Of a DNA stretch of 64,000 nt, positions 24,901 through 33,682 are shown one piece after another. The translations under genes were made by a program, and so were the position numbers. The stretch is taken from NCBI RefSeq assembly GCF_030867095.1, contig NC_081824.1, forward strand, positions 136,925,433 to 136,989,432. Reading direction: 5' to 3'. The notes beneath the pieces are model-generated. The model did no database searches. It was not told where the DNA came from and saw only the letters and a list, made by a program, of their open reading frames with translations. Positions within the stretch are counted from its first letter, which is position 1; each line of letters opens with the position of its first letter. Source of the stretch: Alligator mississippiensis. Its lineage: Eukaryota; Chordata; Crocodylia; Alligatoridae.

Positions 24901-27900
24901 AAACTTGATAGAGACACAAAAGGCAACAATAAACATTTCTTTAAATATATTAGAAGCCAAAGACCTGCCATGGAGTTAGTTGGACCTTTGGATCATCAGG
25001 GTGTAAAAGGGGTGCTAAGGATGACAGGGACATTGCCAAGAAACTAAATGCATTCTTTGAGTCTGTCCTCAATTTGGAAGATATTAGGGAAATTCTGTCA
25101 CCAGATCCACTTCTCTCTAGGGACAAGTCAGTGAAACTGACCCAAGCTGAGGTTTTGATAGATGAGGTTGTAGAGGAATTTGATAAATTAAATAGTAGCA
25201 AATCACCAGAACTTGATGGCATTCACCCTAGGGTCCTGAATGAACTCAGATAGGAAACTGCTGAACTTCTAACTGTAGTATGCAACCTATCAGTAAAAAC
25301 TTCCTGGGTACCAGAGGATTGGAGGCTTGCCAATATGACTCCCATATTTAAAAAAGGCTCTAAAGGGGATGCAGGGAACTACAGGCCAGCGAGCCTGATT
25401 TCTGCTTTTGGAAAACTGGTAGAAACAATAATAAAAAGAATTGTTTAGCATATGGATGAACATGACTTGCTGAGGAGGAATTAACACGGCTTTGTCAAAG
25501 GGAAATCATGCCTCACCAACCTACTAGAGTTCTTTCAGGGTGTCAATAAGTGGGTGGATCAGGGCGATCCAGTTGACACAGTATATCCGGATTTCCAAAA
25601 AGTCTCTGACAGGGTCGCCCATCAGAGGCTCTTAACTAAATTAGGTAATCATGGGATTACAGGGAACGTCCACTCACAGATTAGAAATTGGCTGAAAGGT
25701 AGAAAGCAAAGATTAAGTACAAATGGTCAGCTTTCAGGATGGAAAGAAGCAAATAGGGGGTCCCCAAGGGATCTGTGTTGGGACCAGTGCTATTTAGCAT
25801 ATTCATAAATGATCTGGAAAAGGGGGTGAGTAGCGAGGTGTCTAAATTTGCTGATGACACAAAATTATTCAAAGTAGTGAAGACCAAGGAGGACTGTGAG
25901 GAACTACAGAAATATCTGCCACAACTGAGCAAATGGGCAACTAAATGGCAGATGCAATTCAATGTAGATAATTGTATACATACACTATGCTGGGCTCTCC
26001 ATTAGCTGTTACCACACAGGAAAGAGATCTAGGAATCACTGTTCATTACAAATATCAATCAGCTCAGTGCTCAGCAGCCATCAAAAGGGAAACACAATGT
26101 TAGGGATTATTAAGAAGGGAATTGTAAATGAAATAGAAAGTTTCATTATGCCCCTTTATACAACTGTGGTGTGTCCACACCTTGAATACTGTGCCCAGTT
26201 TTGGTCCCCTCACTTCAAAAAGAATAGAGAAGAACTAGAGAAGATCCAGAGATGGGCAACCAGGATGATTAATGGTATGGAGGGGCTTCCATATGAGGAG
26301 AGACTTAAGAGGCTAGGCCTATTCAGTTTAGAAAAGAGACGCTTGAGGGGAGATGTGATAAGGGTTTACAAAATACTATATGGCAAAGAGAACGTAAATA
26401 GGCACTTATTATTTACTTTCTCTCAAAACAGGAACTAGGGGTCACAAAATGAAACTAGTAGGCAGTAAGTTTAAAACTAACAAAAGGAAGTTCTTTTTCA
26501 CGCAGTGTGTAACTAAAGTGTGGAACTCATTGCCACCAGATGTTGTGGAAGCTGATAGTTTAGCCAGATTCAAAAGGGGACTGGACAATTATTGGAGGAA
26601 AGGGGTATCAGTAGCTACTGAGCATGAGAGCTAGGGATACAGCCTCTGTATTAGAACTTCCTAGACCTTAAAGGCCAGAGGCTGCAAGTGAGAGAGGAAC
26701 AGTAGAAAAAAACCACCCTGGTCATACCCAGTTTATTCTCTTTTTCAACATTCACTCTGTGCCAGTGTGTGACAGAATACTGGGCAATATGGACCTGTGG
26801 TCTGACCCAGTAAATGGCAATTCTTACGTTATGTTCAGGTGGGGTTAATTCTTATAAGTTAAGATGAAAAAGGTCACTGGTAGCATATATGCTATTTAGA
26901 TATATTTGAAACACATGTGTTTTCTTTTTCAGTGTATTCATTCTGAGAGATAGTGGCAAAGTGGATGAGACTGGACCTGTTGCGTTCTATTTCTAGCTCT
27001 CTCAGAAATGACCTCAGGGTAGCTAAGGATCTGAGAAGTCGCACACATGCAAAATGTATGTCTCGACAAGGGGAATTCCACTTGCCTGCCTCCTAGGGGA
27101 AGAGGCATGAGGCCTTGCTCAGAAATAAGGGCTGTGAAGTGAACAACATTAACATGGGTCAGAGGAAAAGGTAAGAGCTGAACAGTAACTCCCAATCAGT
27201 GAATTTCTCCCTAGGTCAAAAGGTATTTAAATGGAGAAAAGGCATTGCTACTGCAGCTGGCAAACAGTGCAGGATGCTCAGCAGGACTGAGAAGCCACTG
27301 AAATATTCAAAAACTTAGGGACACATCTGCTGAGTACACACAACTGACAACTTTTCCTGTCAAATATGAACAGATTTGCACCACACTGATCTCATCATTG
27401 CCCCACTGCCAAAACTCAAGTTTCTGCCACAAACACTTGTGGGCTACAGTCCTGTTAAAAAACAGCTGTTTGGGGTTGGTTTCTAATAGTACCCTTCCTC
27501 TTGGAAATAGCTGCACTATTTTTTATGCAGCAGACACTAAACCTGGACATTTTATTTGCCTGAATCCAAGATGACTTGGAATTTAAGACAACTCCCGCAA
27601 AAAGAGATTGTATATATGGAAAATCATAAATTTATTAGAATTTCTCTGTATAGAATCTAGTTTTTGGAAGGTCCTCTTATATTTGTCCTCTAGCAGTTGT
27701 GGTGGGGAAAGCAGTGAGGAAAACAGCAGTGTGGGGGCAGGTGTTGGGGAGGCAACCGGTCCAACCCCTGCACCTGGACCTGTGCCATGTGCTCCCTGGT
27801 GCCTGTGCACTCCTTCCTGAACTCCTGTGCCTGTCACCCTGCTGCCTGTCTCTCCACAAATTGCCCCACCCTCCCCTCCCCTCCCCTCCCCGCCATGCCT

Positions 27901-30900
27901 GCCTGCCCTGGCCACTTGCTCCCCCATCTGCCCATCTCACCACTTGCCCTACCTTCATATCTGTGCCCCTGGCTTCTGGCCCCTTGGTGCCTGTTTCTGC
28001 TGCCACTTTCTCTTCCCCCCCACCAGTGTTTGACCCCTACCACCTGTCTTCCTATTTTCCCCCTCCCCCACGGTGTTTCTGCCCCTTGGCACCTGCCCCT
28101 TTGCTGCATGTTCCCCCTGCCATTTTCCCCCCATACCTGCCCTCTCAATTGGCCAGTTGCCCTGTTACCCAATCCATGACCTGCGGTCCTGCCTGCCTAG
28201 GTCCGGGTTACAGCCAGAGCCAGAGCTGGAGTTGCAGCAGCTGCTTACCCCAGGACAGTATCTGAATCCAAGATGTGGTTCTGTTCCCCCTGGTTGCTGG
28301 GGGGGGGAACCTCATTCTGGATCTGAGTACACATGGTAAGTGTTGAAGTTATGAACAATTGAAAGCCAGGTGTTACAATGGAAATGGTTAGACACCTTAA
28401 TTCTATGTGTTACTACCTTCTCCCCTTTCCCATTAATAATGAAATAAAAGGGACGCCATAGGCCTTTCAGACCTGTTTGCACATCAATGTGCTTTCTGCC
28501 TTCTACGGGCTCAGGAGTTCTTGTCTGCAGATGCTCCTTTGCCCGCTTTCTGGCACGTGCTTTCCTGAGTTCCTCTTCCTGCCTTTGGACTTCAAGAGGA
28601 TCTGGCTGAGGACCCTGGGGATTGATATAAAAGGCGTTTCAAAATAACAGGAAACAATGGATGCACAATTTCTAATGACAACACTTCTAATTACCCTCTA
28701 CAATTAAGTGATTTTTTTCTTATTTCTACAAATCAGATCATTCAGATTTGATTTCTAAGGGACTGACCCTGCACAGACATATATATCGCTTTAAGTACTG
28801 TGAGCTGCTCCATTGATTTCAGTGCATAAAGCTAAGCAGGTGCACAAACATTTACAGGTTAGCAATCTAAGGAAATCCTAGGTTCAGAGCTGTTTGGACA
28901 TGGATATCTAATTCCACTAGGTTTAAAAAGCAGTTCTGCTCTGAAAAACAAATTATGCTAAAATGTACTGGTCTTACTCATATTGCTGCTCTTCGTTGCT
29001 CCAAGTTATACCTGCTTATTACATTGACTAGAACAAATCCTTATTCCACTTACCTGCCATTAGCAGTGCAAAACTGAGGAAACTATGGAAGAGTGAAGTA
29101 GATTCTGGACTACTTCACCCCGTATCCACAGCATCCCTCACTAAATACTCATTACAGAGTCTTTTTCTGGGGGAAATATGAGTCAGCAGGAACCCAGACT
29201 GACTTTGTGATTCAATGTCACATTCACAGTTAGGAAACACATTTGCACTTTGCAAATGAAGTGCATTTGATATACAATGAGAAATAGCCATGGCAGGTCA
29301 CAGGGCCATTTTCACAAAATCACTTTCCAGAGTGCAATGGTGCTTGAAATTTGCATCTGACCTGTTCTGAAAATGAAATGCCGGGGAATATTTTTGGACA
29401 AATGAATACCTCTAAAACTATCCATTCAGGTGTCCTGAGAATCACAGAATCATAGACAAGTAGGGCTGGAAGAAACTTCCAGAGGTCATGCAGTCCAACC
29501 CCCTGCCTGGACAGGGTCATCCCAACCATCCTGTACAATCCATAATCTAACCTCTTCATAAAACTACCATCAACCCTAAAACACAGACCCAGAGAGAGAA
29601 AAATGATTCCTGTACCATGAGCCAGCAATTTGTGCGTCCTCAGCTTTGGGGCACTGTGGAGACGCTGACCTCTTACAGGAAAAGAGAGCTCAGCTTAATG
29701 GAGAAGCCATGATCCTAAAGCTATGATGCCTTCACAGCAGTGCTGAGGATCATGGGAGGAAGCAAACTGCTGGGCTCAACAACACCCACCATGGCCAGGA
29801 AGGAAAAGTGGGGAACCTTCTTCTCCCAAGTGAAGAGCAGTCATGACTAAAGATGATCCAGGAGGGAGTTAGGATGAATATCAACACTGTCAAATCTCTC
29901 TGTGAAAACTCAGAGCTTGACTGCCCAACATGGAGAAGCTTGAATTGTCTCCGAACAGAGGTAAATGTAAAGTTAACACGCAGCTGTGGGGATACTCTTA
30001 AATGACACAACCCTCCTGTGTGAATGTGGAGGAAATTTTCACACTACAGAACACCTACTGGCCTGCCCACATATGGAGGAACCATCCATCAACAAGGACT
30101 TTGCTCAGGCTACAGATCGAGCAAGAGCATGTGCCTATTCTTGGACTCAAATTTGAACATGGTGACAGGACACGAGAAGAAGCACTGGGTCAGCAGTGTT
30201 TTCCAGCAGGGGCCCACGCTGACCCAGCTTCCACTGGAGGAAGGTGGGAACCAGGACACAGCTGCTGCTGCTGCTTCATCTCCCTGCCACCTGCCTGTGA
30301 TGCAGCATGGTTACAACCTCTCTGCCGCTGAAGGCTACCACAGCCACTGCTCTGCAGGTCACATCCGAAGGCTTCGCACCCCAGATCTGGCCTGCAGGTC
30401 ACCAGCCCCTGGCTAACAGCACTGGGCAGAAGATAGAGTAGATTTACACCTTATAGACCAGGGGTGTTCAACCCCCAGCCCATGGACCAGATCTAGCCTG
30501 CAGAGCCATGCCGCTTGGTCCACAGGGCTCCTCAAAGGTGCCATGGGGCAATGGTGGCAGCAATTGCAACTCTTCTGCTGCCAAATATCTGGCATTGGGG
30601 GAGCACAGCACGCCAGATGGCACACTGGATCTGTATGCGGAGGTGGCACAGGGCTGATCCAGGGACACAGGAGCTGCCCAGAGGTGCTGTGGGCTATGAC
30701 CCTGCACCTTGGGGCTGAGGGCAGCAGGTAGGTCTCAGGGAGATGGCACAGGGTCCAAATCCTGGCTCAAGGGCTTGATCCTGCCTCATGAGGCTGGATC
30801 CAGCCCACAGACCAGCCCCCAGGCTCTCACCCAGCCCCGCCCATGCCATCGAAAGGCTGGGCACCCCTGTAACAGGCGACGTAAATCAGAGGTGCCGGAG

Positions 30901-31341
30901 CTTTAGCGCACTCCCTCAGCCATGGTGTATGGGTGGTCAAGAGCATCCAGACAGCGCGGGTCCCTAGGCAGAAGCCAGGGGTGGGGGAGACCCTGGTGGG
31001 GCCCACCAGCTTCTCCAGCCCCTGCCCGCTGGCACTCACCCAGGGCAGCTGGGGCAAGGCGTAGGTGCTGCCCCGCACCACGCGCCGGTCGTACATGAGG
31101 TTGGCATAGCGCCGCGGCTCCTCGGGCCTGCAACACAGTGGACACACACACAGCGCGGTCAGCAGTCCGCCCTCGGGCCCCCATCCCAGCCCATCCCACT
31201 GCAGCCCCGGCACCCAGCGGGCCGCAGGCCGCCCGGGCCGGGCACTCACTGCTCGGCGGGCCCGCGGTAGGCGCGGCGCGCGGGCAGGGCGCGGGGCTGG
31301 CTGAAGTAGCTGTAGGTGCGGGCGGGCTGCGCCGAGGCCAT
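12761..31341 (-). CDS. RSPH3: Radial spoke head protein 3, complete 8-exon coding region
   Basis: RSPH3 is a core radial-spoke protein of motile cilia and flagella; the spoke transmits signals from the central pair to the dynein arms, and the family is also known as a PKA (AKAP) anchor. I recognise it from conserved blocks: YANLMYDRRVVRGSTYA in exon 2, TPEPVEGRKHIDVQT in exon 3, CQTDAFLDRPPTPLFIPAK in exon 4, VGKTIEQALLEVMEEEEL in exon 5 and DSGYFYDP-like HESGYFYDPVER in exon 6. Joined coding segments are 31250-31341, 31040-31127, 28473-28614, 23673-23818, 22757-22960, 19600-19762, 14854-14940 and 12761-12954. They total 1116 nt (371 aa plus TGA), and every junction has GT-AG sites and matching phase. 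The start ATG at 31341 has G at -3 and G at +4; an in-frame ATG at 31467 would add 42 residues. The protein matches the shorter vertebrate form rather than the long human isoform. Residues from about 150 to 250 are glutamate/arginine-rich and probably coiled coil. Confidence 0.95.
14525..14592. repeat. Perfect 32-bp inverted repeat with 4-bp loop
   Basis: Arms 14525-14556 and 14561-14592 are exact reverse complements, separated by GAGG. The palindrome lies in RSPH3 intron 7. No terminal-repeat or duplication signature links it to a transposon. Confidence 0.95.
14854..14940 (-). CDS. RSPH3: RSPH3 exon 7
   Basis: The acceptor is TTAAAG (ending at 14941) and the donor GTAAGT (14853-14848). The exon encodes DIEMDFLPWLMEEVEKTLEK and ILGRTMLD, residues 279-307, the conserved C-terminal helix region of the family. 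It leaves one base for the next codon. Confidence 0.95.
16000..16462 (+). mobile_element. CR1 3'-end fragment interrupted by a hAT MITE
   Basis: CR1 3' sequence (GGATGATATAGTTGGAGATC, then TTTGAGCAGGAGTTTGGATT) runs to 16058. It continues from 16408 (TAGATGACCTTTTGAGGCCC) to the tail CTTTCTATGATTCTATA. The copy lies in RSPH3 intron 6, antisense to the gene. Confidence 0.85.
16059..16407. mobile_element. hAT-type MITE nested in CR1
   Basis: The ends are CAGTGGTTCTTAACC and, reversed, CAGCATTTCTCAACC, a typical hAT terminus. The flanking 8-mers are GATTAGAT (16051-16058) and GACTAGAT (16408-16415). The interior is GC-rich with GTGGGGCA repeats. It inserted after the CR1 fragment, which it splits. 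Confidence 0.8.
19600..19762 (-). CDS. RSPH3: RSPH3 exon 6
   Basis: The acceptor is TTTGTCAG (ending at 19763) and the donor GTTGGT (19599). Residues 225-279 include KETSEKIAARAFAQCYLADL and SGYFYDPVER. The Cys in FAQCYLADL replaces the Arg usual in mammals. The exon ends with one base of a codon. Confidence 0.96.
20245..20581. mobile_element. MITE with TAA duplication (Harbinger-like), copy 2
   Basis: The left end GGGCATCTTTACATGTGC mirrors the right end GCGTGTTTACAAGCACCC. The TAA flanks at 20242-20244 and 20582-20584 fit the 3-bp TWA duplication of PIF/Harbinger. The interior holds palindromic stretches (AATTAACATG..., GCCGCCATTTT / AAAATGGCGGC). It lies in RSPH3 intron 5. Confidence 0.65.
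21401..21640. mobile_element. MITE (Harbinger-like), copy 3
   Basis: The ends are GGCCATGTCTACAC and GTGTAGACGCACCC, with ACA duplicated at 21398-21400 and 21641-21643. The interior TACTGCGCAGTAG-type words and TTTAGTACTTGGTTA match copy 1. It lies in RSPH3 intron 5. Confidence 0.65.
22273..22374 (+). repeat. Unclassified dispersed repeat, copy A
   Basis: Shares about 100 bp with 36235-36335 and about 60 bp with 39547-39609 (core CACCTGT, GTGAAGAACAATTAGCA, GCCATGAAGT). Family unknown. Confidence 0.55.
22385..22662 (+). mobile_element. 3' fragment of CR1-like LINE (TTCTTATRT-tail subfamily)
   Basis: It resembles the 3' end of the LINE at 24170-26838, with TTGGGCTAGACGAACCCAGT then CAGTATGGCATTTCTCTGGTTCTTATAA. 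It lies in RSPH3 intron 5, ending about 95 bp from exon 5. Confidence 0.6.
22757..22960 (-). CDS. RSPH3: RSPH3 exon 5
   Basis: This exon has 68 whole codons (residues 157-224), with acceptor TTCAG at 22961 and donor GTATGG at 22756. It begins LFDFDIEVKPMLEVLVGKT and continues into a long charged helix (EEEELANLRAHQYAFEEL, then EVQRLEEQERRHREEK), consistent with the spoke-stalk coiled coil. Confidence 0.96.
23673..23818 (-). CDS. RSPH3: RSPH3 exon 4
   Basis: The acceptor TTTGCAG (ending at 23819) joins AG to the last G of exon 3 to make Glu. The exon encodes LYLEELGDRIIEVDVECQTD and PPTPLFIPAKTGRDAATQ, residues 108-156, the most conserved RSPH3 signature. The donor is GTACAA, phase 0. Confidence 0.96.
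24170..26838 (+). mobile_element. CR1-like LINE, degraded, interrupted by a hAT MITE
   Basis: Recognised by ORF2 pieces: LMAELQRQ-like and KHFFKYIRSQRPAMELVGPL linker segments, KGSVLGPVLFSIFINDLEKG, KFADDTKLFKVV, YTTVVCPHLEYCAQFWSPHF and KKRKFFFTQCVTKVWNSLPP. The 3' end GACCTGTGGTCTGACCCAGT runs into TTCTTACGTTATGTTC, a tail different from the ATTCTATG octamer of the other copies. Many stops and frameshifts. It sits in RSPH3 intron 3, antisense to the gene. The 5' boundary is approximate. Confidence 0.85.
24247..24590. mobile_element. hAT-type MITE with exact 8-bp duplication
   Basis: The ends are CAGGGCTGGCCCACA and, reversed, CAGGGCCAGCCCGCC. Both flanks are AAGCTAGT (24239-24246 and 24591-24598). 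With the element removed, the surrounding LINE sequence is continuous. The interior is purine/GC-rich and noncoding. Confidence 0.9.
27560..28275. repeat. C-rich low-complexity block between 14-bp direct repeats
   Basis: CTGAATCCAAGATG occurs at 27560-27573 and again at 28262-28275. Between them lies a strand-asymmetric C-rich tract (27740-28200) with CCCTCCCC runs and loose CTGCC/CACCTG repeats. It may be a retro-insertion with its target duplication or a minisatellite. Long open frames here are composition artefacts. It lies in RSPH3 intron 3. Confidence 0.5.
28473..28614 (-). CDS. RSPH3: RSPH3 exon 3
   Basis: The acceptor is CCCCAG (ending at 28615). The exon encodes an Arg/Lys/Glu-rich stretch and the conserved TPEPVEGRKHIDVQT block, residues 61-108. 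It ends with one base of a codon at a GTCTGA donor, a weaker donor than the others. Its phase fits exon 4 exactly. Confidence 0.92.
29437..29595 (-). mobile_element. CR1 3'-end fragment
   Basis: Plus-strand ATCACAGAATCATAGACAAG then GGGCTGGAAGAAACTTCCAG and CAGTCCAACCCCCTGCCTGG is the reverse complement of a CR1 3' end. It lies in RSPH3 intron 2. Confidence 0.8.
30459..30869. mobile_element. hAT-type MITE in RSPH3 intron 2
   Basis: The ends are CAGGGGTGTTCAACCC and, reversed, CAGGGGTGCCCAGCCT. The flanking 8-mers TTATAGAC and TAACAGGC match at 5 of 8, so the duplication is decayed. The interior is GC-rich and noncoding. The right end lies about 170 bp from exon 2. Confidence 0.6.
31040..31127 (-). 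CDS. RSPH3: RSPH3 exon 2
   Basis: The acceptor TTGCAG (ending at 31128) completes the split Gln codon from exon 1. The exon encodes the conserved MYDRRVVRGSTYA block, residues 31-60, and ends in phase 0 at a GTGAGT donor (31039-31034). Intron 1 is only 122 bp. Confidence 0.95.
31250..31341 (-). CDS. RSPH3: RSPH3 exon 1 (coding part)
   Basis: This exon encodes residues 1-31, starting MASAQPARTYSYFSQPRALP, a block also found near the start of the short vertebrate isoform. It ends with two bases of a codon followed by a GTGAGT donor (31249-31244). It lies in the CpG-rich promoter region. Confidence 0.9.
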
Positions 31342-31388
31342 GCCGGCGGGTTTGGAACAGGGGGCGGGCGAACAAGGCCGCGGCCGGC

Positions 31389-31402
31389 GTTGCCGCGACA
31401 AC
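31389..31402 (-). promoter_or_regulatory. X-box-like RFX site
   Basis: GTTGCCGCGACAAC fits the X-box pattern RYYNYY-N(1-3)-RRNRAC with a 2-bp spacer. It lies 48-61 bp upstream of the RSPH3 ATG. RFX factors bind X-boxes in ciliary gene promoters. Function here is inferred from motif and position. Confidence 0.5.
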
Positions 31403-31425
31403 TGGGCATTCGCTCCCCGGCAACC

Positions 31426-31440
31426 GTTGCCAAGGTAAAC
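31426..31440 (-). promoter_or_regulatory. Second X-box-like half-site pair
   Basis: GTTGCCAAGGTAAAC has one perfect half-site (GTTGCC) and one imperfect half-site, and is preceded by an inverted GGCAAC. It lies 85-99 bp upstream of the RSPH3 ATG. It is weaker than the first site. Confidence 0.3.
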
Positions 31441-31920
31441 CCGCGCTTCGAAGCCTACCCCGCGCATGCGCCGCCCGCCTCGCTCCTCCAGGGGCGGGCT
31501 CGGGCTCGGGCTCGGGCACCTGCCGCGCTTTTCCCCCCCTTGCCTGCCGCAGGCTCCCGCCCCTGGAGCTCGGGTTTCTCTGTAGCAGGCATGGTGTGGA
31601 GTCAGCCAAGTCCTCGGAGCTTGCCTTTATAAAGTTTGCGGGTGTGTGTTTGTTTCTTGTGACTAAAGAACAGGTGCCATTTTTACAGCGCCTGATGCCA
31701 GGGCCTGGGGCTTTGCGGGGCTGGTGCCAAGATGATGCCTATGGGGAAGGGGAGTTGGGACTTTGCGAAGTGGGGTGCGGTGCATCCTCATGTAGAGTAC
31801 AGCATCATTTTCTTCAGGTAGAAAGGGAGTGTTACTGATGCGCCAGGGGCCCAGGCCTGGGTTCGGCGTAAGAGGCAAGCAAAATCAATTCTGACTTCTT
31901 GGAGCGTGCATTCATTTGCT

Positions 31921-32790
31921 ATGTAGAATCAAAGAAAAATGAAGTTGGAAGGGACCTCAGGAGGTCATTTAGTCCAGTGCCTCTCAAACTATCTGATGTG
32001 GCGGACTGGCAATTTTTTTTCCAGTGGGCCAGAGACCGGTGCCCAGTTTAGCCGGTGGCAACAACTGTGTGTAACAGCACTACACAAATGTGCGACCGGC
32101 TGTTTCTTTCTCTCCTCACCTTGCACGATGCGGCATCACCTGGAGTGCTGGAATGTACGAACTGTGGCTCTATGACATATCAATGTTATGCTTCTGAAAA
32201 TATATTTCCTTCTTTCCCGGCAACTCGCTGCGGACTGGCGAATATATTTCTTTCTCTCCTGGCAACTCGCTATGGATCGGCACCGGTCCGCGGACCACCA
32301 CTTTGAGAAGCACTGATTTAGTCCAAGCCCCTGCTCAAAGCAGGACCATCCCCAACTAGATCATACCAGCCAAGACTGTTTATCTGGGTCTTAAAAACCT
32401 CTAAGGATGGAGAGAGGCCATCTCTCTTGGTACCCTGTTCCAGTGCTTTACTACTCTCTTAGTGAGAGAGCTTTTTCCTAATACCTGACCTAAACCTCCC
32501 TTGCTGCAACTTGAGACCATTGCTCCTTGTTCTGTCATCTGCCATCACGGAGAACAGTCCAGCTCCATCCTCTTTCAACCCTACCTTCAGGTAGCTGAAG
32601 ACTGATATTAAGTCTCCTCTCAGTCTCCTCTTCTCTAGACTAAACAAGACCAGTTCCCCCAGTCATTCCTCATAAGTCCCCTTGAACCTCCTTCAGGTAG
32701 TTGAAGGCTGCTATTAAATCTCCCTTGAGTCTTCTCTTCTCCAGACTAAATAAGCCCAGCTCCCTCAGCCTCTCCTCACAAGTCATATCT
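31921..32790 (-). mobile_element. CR1 3' fragment split by a hAT MITE
   Basis: CR1 (minus) occupies 31921-31974 (AGTTGGAAGGGACCTCAGGA) and 32316-32790. The minus strand reads [31 protein letters not shown] and RFRSGIRKK. It contains a direct duplication: 32584-32677 is repeated at 32690-32784 with changes. It lies 0.6 kb upstream of the RSPH3 start. Confidence 0.85.
31975..32315. mobile_element. hAT-type MITE with exact 8-bp duplication, nested in CR1
   Basis: The ends are CAGTGCCTCTCAAAC and, reversed, CAGTGCTTCTCAAAG. ATTTAGTC is duplicated exactly at 31967-31974 and 32316-32323. The interior has a tandem pair of TATATTTC-TTTCTCYYGGCAACTCGC-like segments at about 32200-32272. Noncoding. 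Confidence 0.9.
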
Positions 32791-33682
32791 TTTATCACGT
32801 ATAAAAACACAACAAACTAGGCAAAAGTAATCAGAAAAGCTGTTGTTTCATTAGTCCCATTGTCATTAGAATTAAATGGACAGCTCTTGTTCAGGTTCAT
32901 AAAGTCTAGCCTTCTTGGGCAACTTGACTGTGCATCCAGTGCTTCACTGAAAGCTGTTTCCACACCTGAGTTAATACTTTTAGTTAGAATTAAAAAAATC
33001 TTCAGGGCTGTGAAATAGGAGCTCCAGTATCAGAGTAGTTACCAGGCTTCAGAGTTGCAGAAGAAAACATAGCTTGATTACTGGAATGTTCAAACGTTTT
33101 GGCTTGCAGGCTGGATGAACAGTGCCCAGTTGGTTCGCAGGTCGGATCTGGCTGGTGGCCCAGATGCAGTGCCTAGGGTGGTTGCAGTGGGACCTATCTG
33201 GCCATACCAAGTGGTGGGTGGGGGCAGCCTGGCCTTAACTGGCCCCCCTGGATGGGAGGAAGGGAGCTTGGCCCCATGGGGGGAAGAGGGATGTGGTCTG
33301 GCTCTAGTCCAATTGCAGGAGCGGGGTAGGGGCATGGTCTGGACCTGATCCAGCTCCGGGGGAGGGGAAGAGGGGCAGGGAGGGGGAGGGGGAGGATGTG
33401 GCCCTGACCCAATTCAGTTAGTTTCATAGTTTCATAGTAGGTAGGGTCGGAAGGGAGCTGAGCAGGTCATCAAGTCCGACCCCCTGCCATGGCAGGAAAG
33501 AATGCTGGGGTCAGACAACCACGGCAAGGTGATTGTCTAGCCTCTTTCTGAAGACCCCCAAAGTAGGGGCAAGCACCACTTCCCTTGGAAGTTGGTTCTA
33601 GATCCTAGCCACCCTGACTGTGAATTAGCGCCTCCTGATGTCTAGCCTGAACCTACTCTCAGTCAACTTATGGTCGTTATTC

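Larger units (their letters stand above)
31000..31600 (-). promoter_or_regulatory. CpG-rich RSPH3 promoter / first-exon region
   Basis: Base composition changes sharply here to GC- and CpG-rich sequence, unlike the AT-rich flanks. The region covers exons 1-2 and the sequence upstream of the ATG. No TATA box sits at a useful distance. It fits a CpG-island promoter. A divergent plus-strand gene is possible, but no coding exon was recognised. Confidence 0.6.

Noticed and set aside
27583..28339. Several overlapping long open frames on both strands (up to 188 codons)
   Set aside because: They arise from a C-rich low-complexity tract that lacks stops; residues are composition-driven (Pro/Ser/Cys or Gly/Arg) with no domain.
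30827..31609. 260-codon minus frame at the RSPH3 5' end
   Set aside because: It is a shadow frame through the CpG-rich promoter, exon 1, intron 1 and exon 2; only the spliced pieces match RSPH3.
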